64,000 nucleotides of DNA from Oscillospiraceae bacterium (GCA_017482385.1 JAFUNI010000016.1:351100-415099); one strand, 5' to 3'. Numbered from the stretch's first letter, positions 43,025-52,722 are shown. Translations and numbers: made by a program. The notes: a model not told the origin generated them from the letters alone.

Positions 43025-43078
43025 ATGGACATAGTTAGTGTCTTCTATGGTGTTTGCTCCGAGGGGGTACACCAATGA
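43025..43078 (+). CDS. Possible 17-residue leader peptide
   Basis: ATG at 43025 starts MDIVSVFYGVCSEGVHQ, whose stop overlaps the start of the helicase gene (ATGA at 43075). A GGAAGTG site lies upstream. The overlap suggests translational coupling. It is too short to be sure of. Confidence 0.35.
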   Translation: MDIVSVFYGVCSEGVHQ

Positions 43079-45345
43079 AAATTGAATGTACCTTTGACAC
43101 CAAAATCTTCCATAACCCTATGAATAAGTACTGCATTTTCCGTATGAAAACCGATGATCCTCTTATTCCAAAAGAGGCCCGTGGAGACCGGATTTACCCG
43201 GACCACTTGATTCGGTTTTCTGCTGTTGGATATGAGCTTCCAATGACAGATGTAGTTAAACTTGTCTTAGAGGGTGATTGGGAGAAAGGAAAGTACGGTC
43301 TGCAATTCGTGGTTGAGCAGTGGCATGAAATCGTCCCTGAAACGGAAAGCGGAGTGTACAACTATCTCAGCTCCGGACTGCTGAAAGGAATAGGCAGTAA
43401 AACTGCAGCGGAAATCGTTGCAAGGTTCGGCGTAAATTCCTTGAAAGTCATTGAGAACACACCGGAAAAGCTTCTTGAAATCCGGGGAATTACACCGGAA
43501 CGGCTGGAAGAAATCAAGTTGTCTTATGCGGAAAGCCGGGCGCTGCGGGATATTATGACTTTGCTCGCGCCTTTCAAGCTGACCCCAAAGGCAGCACTGC
43601 GTATCTATCAGCACCTTGGCCCAGCCAGTTTAGAGATTCTTGAGAAAAGTCCTTACTCCCTGTGCCGTATACCGGGATTTGGTTTTGCCCGTGTGGATTC
43701 CATTATGCAGAAGAACGATTGCGACCTTCACGACCCAATGCGAGTGCAGGGTGCTTTGTTCTGTGCGTTAGATAACGCCGGCAATGATGGTGGACATCTT
43801 TTTGTAGAGAAGACAAAGTTGGTCGATGGGGCAACAACCCTCTTGAACGGAAAAATTCCGGTGCCGGCGCTTCGTGTCAAAAAGGAAGAAATCGAAGAAG
43901 CATTGAACAGTATGGTGCTGGAAGGAACTGTGGTTTGTGCGAGAGACAACATCTATCATCCAAGGGTATTTGCCCAGGAGGATACAGTTGCGCAGATTCT
44001 CTCCAAGCTGCTGATTGAAAGACCGCCTTGTGAGTTTATTCAGCCGATCTTGGAAAAAGTCAAAGCGGATTTTCAAATCCGTTTGTCTGAGAAGCAGGAA
44101 GTGGCAGTCAACGAGGCGTTTCGCAATAATCTATCCATCATCACTGGTTCTCCCGGTACCGGTAAGACAACCGTATTAAAAACGATACTGGAGGTCTACC
44201 GCAGAATAAATCCCGAGGGCAAGATTCGTCTTATGGCACCTACCGGACGAGCCAGCCGCAATATGGCTGAAAGCACCGGTTTCAAAGATGCCAGAACGAT
44301 GCACAACGCCCTTGGCTTGATCAGCGAGGAGGACGACGGAGATACAAAGAATGGTAATGAACCGATAGATGCGGATCTGATTATCGTGGACGAGTTCTCT
44401 ATGGTGGATATGTGGCTGGCTTACAAGTTCTTTTCTCGTATCCGAAAAGGAACGAAGCTAGTACTTGTTGGCGACCCCGATCAGCTCCCCAGTGTCAGGC
44501 CCGGTAATGTCTTTAAGGAAATGATTGCTTGCGGAATCATCCCCGTAACGGTTTTGGATCAGATCTTCCGGCAATCGAAAGACAGCTTTATTGCCCATAA
44601 TGCAAAAATCATAAATAGGGGAGAAACAACACTCTACTATGGCGATGACTTCCAGTTTATCAATGCGAAAACCCAGGAAGAAACCGCAATGATCATTATG
44701 GAGCTTTACTGCCAGGAAGTGTATGAGCACGGCATTGAGCATGTGCAGATCCTCTCTCCATTCCGTCATAAGGGCGATGCATCCTCTGACCAGATGAATG
44801 TTACGCTCAGGGAGATCATCAATCCCTATACATCCGACGAGGATGAGGTTCGGGTTGGTGGTACCAGTTTTCGTGTTGGAGACCGGATCATGCAGAATAA
44901 GAACACAGCGCAGGTGTCCAATGGTGACCTCGGTTTTATCCGTGGTGTGGACAACAGCACTGAAGTGGGTGTTGATGTAGACTTTGGTGAAGAACGGAAA
45001 CTGAAATACAGGGCAGAAGATATGTCGAAGCTGGAACTTGCCTATGCGACTACCATCCATAAGGCGATGGGTTCTGAGTACGATATCGTTCTGATGCCCC
45101 TTTTGAAGTCCCACAACATAATGCTGAGCAGGAATTTACTCTACACCGGTATTACCCGTGCAAAAAAACGTGTGATTCTTGTAGGACAAAAACCGGCGTT
45201 GTTTATGGCGATCCATCGTAATGACATTACCAAGCGAAATACCCTATTGGGTGAACGCATTTGCCTTTACTATAAGGCGATGGCTAAGAGCGCGGGAATC
45301 CCGCTACCCGTAGTCTTGGAAGAAAAACTAAAAAAAGCTAGTTAA
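43075..45345 (+). CDS. RecD2-like SF1B DNA helicase
   Basis: The 756-residue protein has tandem helix-hairpin-helix segments (GLLKGIGSKTAAEIVARFG at about 102-120 and IRGITPERLEEI), Walker A GSPGTGKTT (about 356-364), Walker B IIVDEFSMVD, GDPDQLPSV, and the late helicase motif YATTIHKAMGSEYD. These match RecD2/TraA-type 5'-3' helicases. It lies after the YqaJ nuclease, with which it could process DNA ends. The ATG at 43075 follows GAGGGGGT. Confidence 0.88.
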   Translation: MKIECTFDTKIFHNPMNKYCIFRMKTDDPLIPKEARGDRIYPDHLIRFSAVGYELPMTDVVKLVLEGDWEKGKYGLQFVVEQWHEIVPETESGVYNYLSSGLLKGIGSKTAAEIVARFGVNSLKVIENTPEKLLEIRGITPERLEEIKLSYAESRALRDIMTLLAPFKLTPKAALRIYQHLGPASLEILEKSPYSLCRIPGFGFARVDSIMQKNDCDLHDPMRVQGALFCALDNAGNDGGHLFVEKTKLVDGATTLLNGKIPVPALRVKKEEIEEALNSMVLEGTVVCARDNIYHPRVFAQEDTVAQILSKLLIERPPCEFIQPILEKVKADFQIRLSEKQEVAVNEAFRNNLSIITGSPGTGKTTVLKTILEVYRRINPEGKIRLMAPTGRASRNMAESTGFKDARTMHNALGLISEEDDGDTKNGNEPIDADLIIVDEFSMVDMWLAYKFFSRIRKGTKLVLVGDPDQLPSVRPGNVFKEMIACGIIPVTVLDQIFRQSKDSFIAHNAKIINRGETTLYYGDDFQFINAKTQEETAMIIMELYCQEVYEHGIEHVQILSPFRHKGDASSDQMNVTLREIINPYTSDEDEVRVGGTSFRVGDRIMQNKNTAQVSNGDLGFIRGVDNSTEVGVDVDFGEERKLKYRAEDMSKLELAYATTIHKAMGSEYDIVLMPLLKSHNIMLSRNLLYTGITRAKKRVILVGQKPALFMAIHRNDITKRNTLLGERICLYYKAMAKSAGIPLPVVLEEKLKKAS

Positions 45346-45408
45346 AGGGAGTGCAGTTGCAGAAAATCGCAATGCATTCCTTATTTATTTTGAAAGGAGC
45401 AAAATGTT

Positions 45409-46650
45409 ATGAGTAAAAGCGATAGTGTCCCTATGATGTACGAGGTGTTTCCCGCAGTGGCAGCCTTAAACCAGGTGCAGGGTTTTAATCCCCTGAAAAT
45501 GTTGCGCCGAATGGTATCGCCCAAAACGGGTGAAGAGGTTCTGCGACTGGATCTGCAGTACAAGAAGCTGTGGTTCCGGTTACGGCATCCTGAAGGCCGA
45601 ATCCGTGTGAATCCTCTGCGTATCACGGAGCAGATTGCCATTTACGAGGCACAGGTCTATCTGCACAAGGAAGATCCTGCCCCCGTATGCAGTTTTACCT
45701 CCAGCATCAGTAAGGAAGAAGCACCGGACGGAAAGTATATCCAGGCAGCACAGGAAGATGCCATTGACAATGCGCTCTCTGATGCAGGCTTTGGCATTCA
45801 GCTTTCCGATGTTTCCACGCCGGCAAGTATGCGTCACTATGGCAGTGAGATTCCCGTATCCCAGCTTAATGGAAATACCGCTGTACCGACAGGGCAGGTA
45901 AAGCCTACACAGCCTGTTAGTAAGCCTGTCGTTCAGGCGCCTTCGGCACCTGAACAGTCTGCGACTGCTATTCAGCAGTCGCCCGCACCCAAAGTTGCGG
46001 AGAGACCTGCACAGGTTACACAGAATGTAGCTCCTGTACAGCCCACTCCGGCACCGAAAGCGGTACAGCCTACTGCCCCTGTTCAGACAGCACCGGTAAA
46101 GAATGTTGTACAGCCTACTGCACCTGCACCTACGGAAAAAGTACCTGCTGTTCAGCAGGCTCCCGTACAGACGGTTACACAGCAGACTGCAAATACCGTA
46201 CCGGTTACTCAGACTAATGCTGTTGCACAGCCTAAGCCTGCTGCTCCTGTTCAGGAACAGCCTAAGCCTGCCCAGGAAGTTCATACGGCGAACGCCGCAT
46301 TGGAAATCCTGCGGGGCGGCAATCCTGCGCCGACGGCAGCGCCTGTGGCACAGCCTGCAGTTACTGCTGCTGTTGCGGCTGAAGTGGACGATAAGGACCT
46401 GCCTTTCACCTTTGGCCCTGCTTATAACAACACTATGACTCCCGAGGAGATTGCTGCTGTTATGACGCTGGATCAGGCAAGGGCTATTGTAGTTGATACC
46501 GGTGTCTGTAAGGGTATGACGATGGGTGAGGTTGCGGAAAAGCGCCCCCTCAGCCTGAAGTTCTATATCTTTGGCGGCTATCGGGGAGACAATAACATCC
46601 TCAAGGCCGCAGCGAAGGTAGTTTATGAGCAGTTGCAGAATGCGGCTTAA
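45409..46650 (+). CDS. Proline/glutamine-rich linker protein with ExoX-C-like end
   Basis: The 413-residue protein has an N-terminal folded domain (about 1-105), a long Pro/Gln/Ala/Val linker (about 160-310) built from loose repeats such as VQPTAPVQTAP and VVQPTAPAPTE, and a C-terminal domain (ARAIVVDTGVCKGMTMGEVA, then PLSLKFYIFGGY) that recalls the small ExoX C-terminal-like module. The repeats are visible in DNA too (GTACAGCCTACTGC twice near 46068 and 46109). It lies between helicase and primase, so a scaffold or single-strand DNA protein is plausible. AAAGGAG precedes the ATG. Confidence 0.65.
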   Translation: MSKSDSVPMMYEVFPAVAALNQVQGFNPLKMLRRMVSPKTGEEVLRLDLQYKKLWFRLRHPEGRIRVNPLRITEQIAIYEAQVYLHKEDPAPVCSFTSSISKEEAPDGKYIQAAQEDAIDNALSDAGFGIQLSDVSTPASMRHYGSEIPVSQLNGNTAVPTGQVKPTQPVSKPVVQAPSAPEQSATAIQQSPAPKVAERPAQVTQNVAPVQPTPAPKAVQPTAPVQTAPVKNVVQPTAPAPTEKVPAVQQAPVQTVTQQTANTVPVTQTNAVAQPKPAAPVQEQPKPAQEVHTANAALEILRGGNPAPTAAPVAQPAVTAAVAAEVDDKDLPFTFGPAYNNTMTPEEIAAVMTLDQARAIVVDTGVCKGMTMGEVAEKRPLSLKFYIFGGYRGDNNILKAAAKVVYEQLQNAA

Positions 46651-46697
46651 TGAAGTAAGCAGCTCCATATCACATTAACAGGAAGGGGGACCGGCAG

Positions 46698-48449
46698 ATG
46701 GCCTCATATTCGTATGATTTCCCGTTTGGGATCATGGATGTGGTGGAACTGCTGCATTTGAATGTACGGCGGAGACTGCCGGACAGTGTATATGTTGACT
46801 GTCCGTTTTGCGGAGATCGTCGTGGAAAAATGAATGTCAACAAGGTTAAGGATAATTGGCGCTGTAATTACTGCGGTGAGTACGGCGGTATGTTGAATCT
46901 GTATTGCAGGATATTCGGTGTATCCAGCTCGGATGCCTACCGTGAGATCTGTGATGCTCTTCACATTGACGGGTATGAATCCGGAAGCAGACCTAGCGAC
47001 CGCGGCATTGCCGGGGGCTCCACACGGAGCCCTTCGGCAGCCAAGGAAAAGCATGAGGGTTTACCCCAGTCAGAACGGGCCAGCAGGCAGGAAATCCACC
47101 AGACATATTCTGTTTTGCTGGATATGCTGACGCTTCTGCCTGTACACAAGGCCCATTTACTTTCGGATAAAAGGGGCCTTTCGGAGGAACAGATTGCAAA
47201 ATACAGGTTCAAAAGCACACCACCGCCATTTCTCTGTAAGAGGATTACAGAAAGTTTGATTGCCAAGGGTTGTACCGTACAGGGTGTCCCGGGGTTTTAT
47301 CAGGAGAGTAGCGGCAGATGGAATTTGAACTTCACTAAACGTCTGTCCGGTATTCTGCTGCCCGTGGTAGGCTTTGATGGAATGATCCAGGGAATGCAGA
47401 TTCTCTTGGATGTGCCGTTTAAAGATAAGAATGATCCACCGGAAAAACCTGGATCCAAATATCTTTGGTTTGCATCGACGACCAAGAATATGGGTATCAC
47501 CTCTGGAAGTCCGGTGCTGTTTGTCGGTAATCCTTGTGCCCGCACAGTCTATGTAACGGAAGGTATCTTAAAAGGATATATTGCCCATACAGTAATGAAC
47601 CGAACCTTTGCTTCTACGGCCGGCGCCAATAACCTGAAGAATCTGGAGGAATTATTCAAATTCCTTGCCCAGAACGGTACTGAGCAGATCATAGAGGCAC
47701 AGGATATGGACAAGTACTCCAATGCTATGACGGAGAAAGGTGCTTCTACGATCTACCTGATGGCTCGCAAGTATGGTATGGAATGTAGGCGGCTAACTTG
47801 GAATCCCAATTATAAGGGAATCGATGATTGGCAGCTTGCTCTTCGCCGCCGTGATAGACAGCTTCGTGAGGAAAAGCAAATGACATTTAAGGAAAAATAT
47901 CTTCTCGGCTTATGCCACTTTGATAAACTCTACGACTGTATTGAGGATTGGCATAAGAAGAAAGAAGACGGTATTGGCCTTGCCCGGTATTTGGGACTGA
48001 CCGACATTGAATATGGTACGCTCTGCTCCAAAAGCGAGGATGTGTTCAAGCAGCTTTTGGACGCGCAGCGCCGTAATCAAAGATTCCGGATCTATCAGCT
48101 GAATTTCAGTTCGGAGCAGCGGACGATTCCTTTTGCCTTCCAAGGATTTGATGGGCTTAAAAAGGCGGGTTTTGACCAACCACCGGCCGCGTTCTATAAA
48201 ATGATCTGGGATTATGAAATGACTTGCCCTACCTCCTGGCAGGAAGAAGAAATGCTCCGTTATATAGGTAAGCATTATTCTGATCGGATGCCGGAAGATT
48301 ATATGGGAAGACCGTTGGCACCGTCTGATGTAGTGGAGCTGTACGACAATGAGACCCGAAGATATTACTATGTAGATACTCAGGGGTTCATATCAGTGCG
48401 GTTCTCGCCGTTTTTGGCTAAGCAGACGGACGCTTTAGATGAAGAGTGA
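46698..48449 (+). CDS. CHC2 zinc-finger primase-like protein
   Basis: The 583-residue protein has an N-terminal zinc finger (CPFCGDRRGKMNVN..CNYCGE, Cys 35, 38, 56, 59). A Toprim-like DUF3854 region follows (VYVTEGILKGYIAHTV, then AQDMDKYSN) with the Glu and DxD needed for metal. The last 180 residues are of unknown fold. Primase-type proteins of this form are typical of ICEs and phages in gut Bacillota. GGAAGGGGG precedes the ATG. Confidence 0.82.
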   Translation: MASYSYDFPFGIMDVVELLHLNVRRRLPDSVYVDCPFCGDRRGKMNVNKVKDNWRCNYCGEYGGMLNLYCRIFGVSSSDAYREICDALHIDGYESGSRPSDRGIAGGSTRSPSAAKEKHEGLPQSERASRQEIHQTYSVLLDMLTLLPVHKAHLLSDKRGLSEEQIAKYRFKSTPPPFLCKRITESLIAKGCTVQGVPGFYQESSGRWNLNFTKRLSGILLPVVGFDGMIQGMQILLDVPFKDKNDPPEKPGSKYLWFASTTKNMGITSGSPVLFVGNPCARTVYVTEGILKGYIAHTVMNRTFASTAGANNLKNLEELFKFLAQNGTEQIIEAQDMDKYSNAMTEKGASTIYLMARKYGMECRRLTWNPNYKGIDDWQLALRRRDRQLREEKQMTFKEKYLLGLCHFDKLYDCIEDWHKKKEDGIGLARYLGLTDIEYGTLCSKSEDVFKQLLDAQRRNQRFRIYQLNFSSEQRTIPFAFQGFDGLKKAGFDQPPAAFYKMIWDYEMTCPTSWQEEEMLRYIGKHYSDRMPEDYMGRPLAPSDVVELYDNETRRYYYVDTQGFISVRFSPFLAKQTDALDEE

Positions 48450-48462
48450 TAGGAGGAAAGCT

Positions 48463-48669
48463 GTGAAACTCAGCATTATGTACCCGGATAACCGAGTGGA
48501 AGAAATCTATGTAATGCGTGTATTTACCTTTAACGCTATCAATGCCGGTCCTTGCCTCTATTATGAAACAAGTTCCGATATAAGCGGAAAGGGAAAATCG
48601 GTTCGTATGTCGGAAATCAAGTGCTGGGAAGTGAACGCAGTCGTTGTTGGCAGTAATATGCCGCTGTGA
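48463..48669 (+). CDS. Small protein of unknown function
   Basis: The 68-residue protein begins MKLSIMYPDNRVEEIYVMRV and has a beta-rich pattern. GTG at 48463 is chosen because TAGGAGG lies just upstream; an earlier ATG at 48439 would overlap the primase gene and lacks a site. It sits in the operon between primase and PcfK-like genes. Confidence 0.6.
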   Translation: MKLSIMYPDNRVEEIYVMRVFTFNAINAGPCLYYETSSDISGKGKSVRMSEIKCWEVNAVVVGSNMPL

Positions 48670-48678
48670 GGTGTACTT

Positions 48679-48924
48679 ATGATGGATTGTGATAAGGAAA
48701 CTCAAATCACTGCGTTGTATGACCAGTGTTGTGAACTGCCGGCAGAGGTGCGGTATAAGCCTGAGAATTTGACGATTACAGTGCTTGTGCCGCCTCCGTG
48801 GGATGCGGTTGCAGAGCGTCAAGCACTCAGCACACAAAATAAGATCAAGGAATGGTCAGAACAGTACCCCAATGTGGTATGCTACTGCTTTGACAGCTTC
48901 AGTACATTGCTGTATGTGCTGTAA
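48679..48924 (+). CDS. Small protein of unknown function
   Basis: The 81-residue protein has four Cys spread through its length and no membrane segment. GAGGTG lies before two adjacent ATG codons (48679 and 48682); either may start. A hairpin terminator follows. No family recognised. Confidence 0.6.
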   Translation: MMDCDKETQITALYDQCCELPAEVRYKPENLTITVLVPPPWDAVAERQALSTQNKIKEWSEQYPNVVCYCFDSFSTLLYVL

Positions 48925-48939
48925 GTCTACAGTAAACAA

Positions 48940-48978
48940 GGGTATGCGTTGCAATACACGCATACCCTATATTTTTTA
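48940..48978 (+). terminator. Terminator before the PcfK-like gene
   Basis: A 10-bp stem GGGTATGCGT/ACGCATACCC with an 8-base loop is followed by TATATTTTTT. Confidence 0.75.
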
Positions 48979-48994
48979 TAAAGGAGTTAATGAT

Positions 48995-49906
48995 ATGGAT
49001 AGTTATTCTGACTTTAATGCCCAGCAAGATGTAGGATTTACCGAGATGCCTTTTGCGGAAGTACCTTTTGAAGATGTACCTTTTGATGAAACTGTACCCG
49101 CCGAAGCAATACCTGCTCCTGCAGATGTTTCTACTGTTATACAGACGTGTGCGCTTGTTGCTCCTGTTCAGGAGCCGCCTGCCAATCAGTCTGTTGCCAC
49201 AGTAGTACAAAACACGGCAAGTACAGCTTCTTCTGCTCAGCCTGATGCAAAAGATACAAGCGATGAAGACGAAGAAAAAAAGCGTGCGGAACATGAAGCA
49301 AAAGAAGCGGAACGAAAAGCCGCTTTTGAGGCTCGACAGGCAGCCAAGAAAAAGGCTTATGACGAGCAACTGGAAAAGGCAAACAATATGTCTGATGAAG
49401 AAGTCGTGGAGGCTGCGGTTGTTCGTGCCGGTGAAGATACGGAGAAGATCACCCGCAAAAATATGAAGGACTGTGTTGCTGAGCATATTCAGACGCTCTG
49501 CTTATCCGATCCTGCATTTGCACGACTGACGATGCATCCGCGTAAGAAAATGGTGCATTGCTTCCAGTACATTACCCGTAAAGCCTGGGAGTACATTCAA
49601 GACGAATTAAAGGCAGATGGAATCCAGCCTGGGCAAGGCGCTGCCGGTTACGGTGCTGCTGTGCCGGAGGGACTTTGTTATCAATGGGCAGAGGATTACT
49701 TCCGAGATCCTACCGCAAAGGAGGACGAGGAGGAAGAGGAAACCTTTACTCCAAAGCCCTATCCGGGTAAGCCTGCTCCTAAGCCAAAGGCCAAGAAACC
49801 TGCGGAGAAGAAAAAGACCGAGAAAAAGCCTCCTGAAAAGAAAGAGGAGGAAATGAAACCTGCCAATGATGATCAGCTCTCATTCGGCCAAATGGCATTG
49901 ATGTAA
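48995..49906 (+). CDS. PcfK-like / AcrIIA9-family protein
   Basis: The 303-residue protein has an acidic, repeat-like start (MPFAEVPFEDVPFDETVPAE), a charged coiled coil (about 85-130), a conserved core (KITRKNMKDCVAEHIQTLCL, then HPRKKMVHCFQYITRKAWEY, then GLCYQWAEDYFRDP) and a Lys/Pro/Glu-rich tail. The core matches my memory of the PcfK-like family (PF14058) of conjugative elements, to which the Cas9 inhibitor AcrIIA9 belongs. That it blocks Cas9 is not shown by the sequence. AAAGGAG precedes ATG 48995. Confidence 0.72.
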   Translation: MDSYSDFNAQQDVGFTEMPFAEVPFEDVPFDETVPAEAIPAPADVSTVIQTCALVAPVQEPPANQSVATVVQNTASTASSAQPDAKDTSDEDEEKKRAEHEAKEAERKAAFEARQAAKKKAYDEQLEKANNMSDEEVVEAAVVRAGEDTEKITRKNMKDCVAEHIQTLCLSDPAFARLTMHPRKKMVHCFQYITRKAWEYIQDELKADGIQPGQGAAGYGAAVPEGLCYQWAEDYFRDPTAKEDEEEEETFTPKPYPGKPAPKPKAKKPAEKKKTEKKPPEKKEEEMKPANDDQLSFGQMALM

Positions 49907-49926
49907 AGAATTGAGGTGAATTTCGA

Positions 49927-50478
49927 ATGTTTGCCTATAAAGGTTTTGGAAAAGGTCTTATCTGCCGTGGGTATCAATTCGTTATGGGGCTTAACTGTAC
50001 GGAAAAAGCAAACTGCGCGCAGAATGGATTTCACTGTGCAGAAGATCCGCTGGATTGTCTAAGCTACTACTCCAATATGGATACTTCTGAGTATTACATT
50101 GTAAATGCCGGGGGAGACATCCACGAGGATGGCAGCGACACTAAGATTTCCTGTACGGAGCTTACGATTCTGAAGCAATTGACCCGTAAGGAATTCTTCC
50201 TGCACGCACTTGCATTTATGGCAGATCATCCTAAAAGGGAATGGAGCAGTCATGTCACAAAAGACAAAGGCACTGTACAGCGATATTGCAAGTATGTTGT
50301 TGTGCGTGGCATTGATCCTGTTGCCCGGGGTCCGATTGGAAGTATTCTCGCCTTTGCAAAAGAGGATGTTTTCGGCAACATTGTCCAGGTTGCCCTTGCA
50401 GAAGTGGACGGTGAAAAGGTAAAAGCCGATACCTGGTATAGTGTTGACCTTTTGGAACGGGAGGTCGATCTTCTGTGA
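49927..50478 (+). CDS. DUF7666-like protein
   Basis: The 183-residue protein starts AYKGFGKGLICRGYQF, has CAQNGFHCAEDPLDCLSYYS (about 36-55) and later GGDIHEDGSDTKISCTELTI. This 'CRGFQ...GFHACE.PLD....Y' layout matches the DUF7666 family found on mobile elements. Function unknown. It overlaps the PcfJ gene start by 4 bases, so the two are coupled. GAGGTG precedes the ATG. Confidence 0.65.
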   Translation: MFAYKGFGKGLICRGYQFVMGLNCTEKANCAQNGFHCAEDPLDCLSYYSNMDTSEYYIVNAGGDIHEDGSDTKISCTELTILKQLTRKEFFLHALAFMADHPKREWSSHVTKDKGTVQRYCKYVVVRGIDPVARGPIGSILAFAKEDVFGNIVQVALAEVDGEKVKADTWYSVDLLEREVDLL

Positions 50479-52670
50479 AAAAAGCGCAATTGATAAAACT
50501 CCCTGTTCTAAAAGCAACCGCCCATATGATGAAGCTGGCCGCAGAGGATGAACTGAAATACAGTAGGGTAAAGATTGGGAGCTACAATTCCAACGAAAAG
50601 GGATATAAATACGGCCTGTACCTGCGTAGCAAGGTGTTTGATAACATTCTGAAGGTTTCTATCTTCTATCCGGAGCATATGCGCTCCGGAGGAAGACTGC
50701 CGGTATTTGAGGTGTATATTGACAGACAGAACCACGATTTCATCACTTACAACCACCTAAAGAAAAAGTGGATGACCAGCAAGCTCAATATGATTGAATG
50801 GCCCAAATATGTGTTCTATTCCGAAGGAAAGTGGATCAGCCCCAGAGACGGAAAGTTGATTCAGTCGTACCTTGGTGTTGAGCACATTGGTTACAGGGGA
50901 GTTTTGGATTTTCAAATGCAGGTGCGTTTGGAAGAGCTAAAACGCCGTCATAAGAAAGAGACGGATCCCTGGGATCTGGCAATGGAGCAAACTCCGGATC
51001 TTCCGAAAGACTGGGATAAATGGGTAAGCAAGGTTGGCATTCCGGAGAATTTTATTTTCTACAAGTATGTGAGAGGTGGAGCAACGACCGGATACTGTAC
51101 TTACTGCGAAAAGGAAGTACCTATTCGCAACCCAAAGCATAATCAGCTAGGAACTTGTCCGGTCTGCCGGCACAAGATCCAGTATAAATCGGAGGGCAGA
51201 GCCGGTACGGTCATTACGCCTACAGTGAACATTTACTTAATTCAACGGTGTGAAGATGGTTTTATGGTTCGTAATTTCCACGGTCACAAAAGATTTGAAA
51301 AGTATGGGTATCGAAGGCCTGAAGTGTCAAAATGGGAGATAAGGCGAGCTATCTGCAACAAAAATGCCATTCCGTTATCTGCCTACTACTGGGGCGACTA
51401 TAAGCATTCGGAAATCCGTTGGATTGCTACCGGATTCTGCCACGCAAACTGGTGGGGAGGTACGGAAGGCAGAGTATATGGGAAGACTCTTCCAGACCTT
51501 GCAAAGCACGAATTAAAGAAAACCGGTCTGGTTGAATTCATAATGCAAAGAAAGGTCGTTGACCCCGAAAAGTATCTTGCTGTTCTACGCTATATCCCTC
51601 AGATGGAGCAGATTGTAAAGGCAGATTTTCCCCGTTTGGTTAGCGAATGTCTGAAGGACTATTACAATTTCGCTGAGGTTTTTAAGTCTAAGACCGCAGG
51701 CAGTCTCACAAAACTTTTGGGACTGGATAACCAGCAGTTAAAACGACTCAGAGCCAACAACGGCGGCAGAAGCTTCATTCGCTGGCTGCGGAATGAAAAG
51801 GTTATTGGAAAGGAAATACCGGATAACATCATTTCCTGGCTTTGTGAAAACAGTATCGTGATAGACGATATTCGATTCATTCTTGACCGTATGAGTGTTG
51901 TGCAGATATATAACTATGTCTGCAGGCAATCTGCGGAATTGAAGATGAAGCCCAAAGATGTGATTGGTACCTGGGCCGACTACTTATCAATGGCTGCGCG
52001 TCTGAAGATGGACACCAATGATGCCATCATCTACCGTGTGCGCCTGCTTAGAAAGCGTCACGATGAATTGGTAGAGCGTTGCAAATTGCAGGATCTTGAA
52101 ATCCGTGCCGGCGAAGTGCTTCTCAAATATCCTCATATTGAGGATATTTACGACTCTATTCGGAATCTGTATGCCTATCAAGATGAAGAATACTCCGTTC
52201 TTATTCCTTCCAAGTTGGAAGATATCATCAAAGAGGGCGAACAACTTCATCACTGTGTCGGCAGCAGTGAACGGTATTGGGATCGAATTGAGCGCCGGGA
52301 AAGCTATGTTTTGTTTTTGCGCCATACATCCAATCCGGACAAGCCTTACTACACCCTCGAAGTTGAACCCGATGGTACAGTAAGACAGAAGCGGACAATG
52401 TATGATCGACAGGAAGCAGACATTGAACAAGCAAAGAGATTTCTTCGCGAGTGGCAGAAGATTGTATCAACAAGGCTAACTGCCACAGAACACAAACTCG
52501 CAGTAGTCAGTAAAGAGCTGCGTAAGCAGGAATTTGCTGAACTAAAGCGGGATAAGGTCATAATTCATACTGGTGATTTCTATGGCAGATCACTCTTGGA
52601 TCTGCTGAAAGAAGACCTTATGGAAAACACGAATGTTGCTGCTGAGCCGGTATTGGCTGCTGCGGCGTAG
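50475..52670 (+). CDS. pcfJ: PcfJ domain protein
   Basis: The 731-residue protein has a zinc ribbon (CTYCEKEVPI..CPVCRHKI, about 212-236) and the PcfJ signature near the C terminus: EGEQLHHCVGSSERYWDRI, then YVLFLRHTSNP and YYTLEVEPDGTV. PcfJ is named after the conjugative plasmid pCF10 but is widespread on ICEs; its biochemical role is unknown. The GTG at 50475 is the only upstream start that couples to the previous gene. Confidence 0.85.
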   Translation: MKKAQLIKLPVLKATAHMMKLAAEDELKYSRVKIGSYNSNEKGYKYGLYLRSKVFDNILKVSIFYPEHMRSGGRLPVFEVYIDRQNHDFITYNHLKKKWMTSKLNMIEWPKYVFYSEGKWISPRDGKLIQSYLGVEHIGYRGVLDFQMQVRLEELKRRHKKETDPWDLAMEQTPDLPKDWDKWVSKVGIPENFIFYKYVRGGATTGYCTYCEKEVPIRNPKHNQLGTCPVCRHKIQYKSEGRAGTVITPTVNIYLIQRCEDGFMVRNFHGHKRFEKYGYRRPEVSKWEIRRAICNKNAIPLSAYYWGDYKHSEIRWIATGFCHANWWGGTEGRVYGKTLPDLAKHELKKTGLVEFIMQRKVVDPEKYLAVLRYIPQMEQIVKADFPRLVSECLKDYYNFAEVFKSKTAGSLTKLLGLDNQQLKRLRANNGGRSFIRWLRNEKVIGKEIPDNIISWLCENSIVIDDIRFILDRMSVVQIYNYVCRQSAELKMKPKDVIGTWADYLSMAARLKMDTNDAIIYRVRLLRKRHDELVERCKLQDLEIRAGEVLLKYPHIEDIYDSIRNLYAYQDEEYSVLIPSKLEDIIKEGEQLHHCVGSSERYWDRIERRESYVLFLRHTSNPDKPYYTLEVEPDGTVRQKRTMYDRQEADIEQAKRFLREWQKIVSTRLTATEHKLAVVSKELRKQEFAELKRDKVIIHTGDFYGRSLLDLLKEDLMENTNVAAEPVLAAAA

Positions 52671-52676
52671 GAAAAA

Positions 52677-52709
52677 GCAGGGTGTCCTTTCGGGCACCCT
52701 GCCAGTTTT
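52677..52709 (+). terminator. Hairpin terminator after pcfJ
   Basis: An 11-bp stem GCAGGGTGTCC/GGGCACCCTGC (one G-T pair) with a TTTC loop is followed by a short T tract. Read-through to the ligase gene is likely partial. Confidence 0.6.
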
Positions 52710-52722
52710 ATAGGAGGAACTT

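Noticed and set aside
45580-46668. Arg/Leu/Cys-rich frame opposite the proline-rich gene
   Set aside because: Produced by the GC-rich repeat codons on the other strand.
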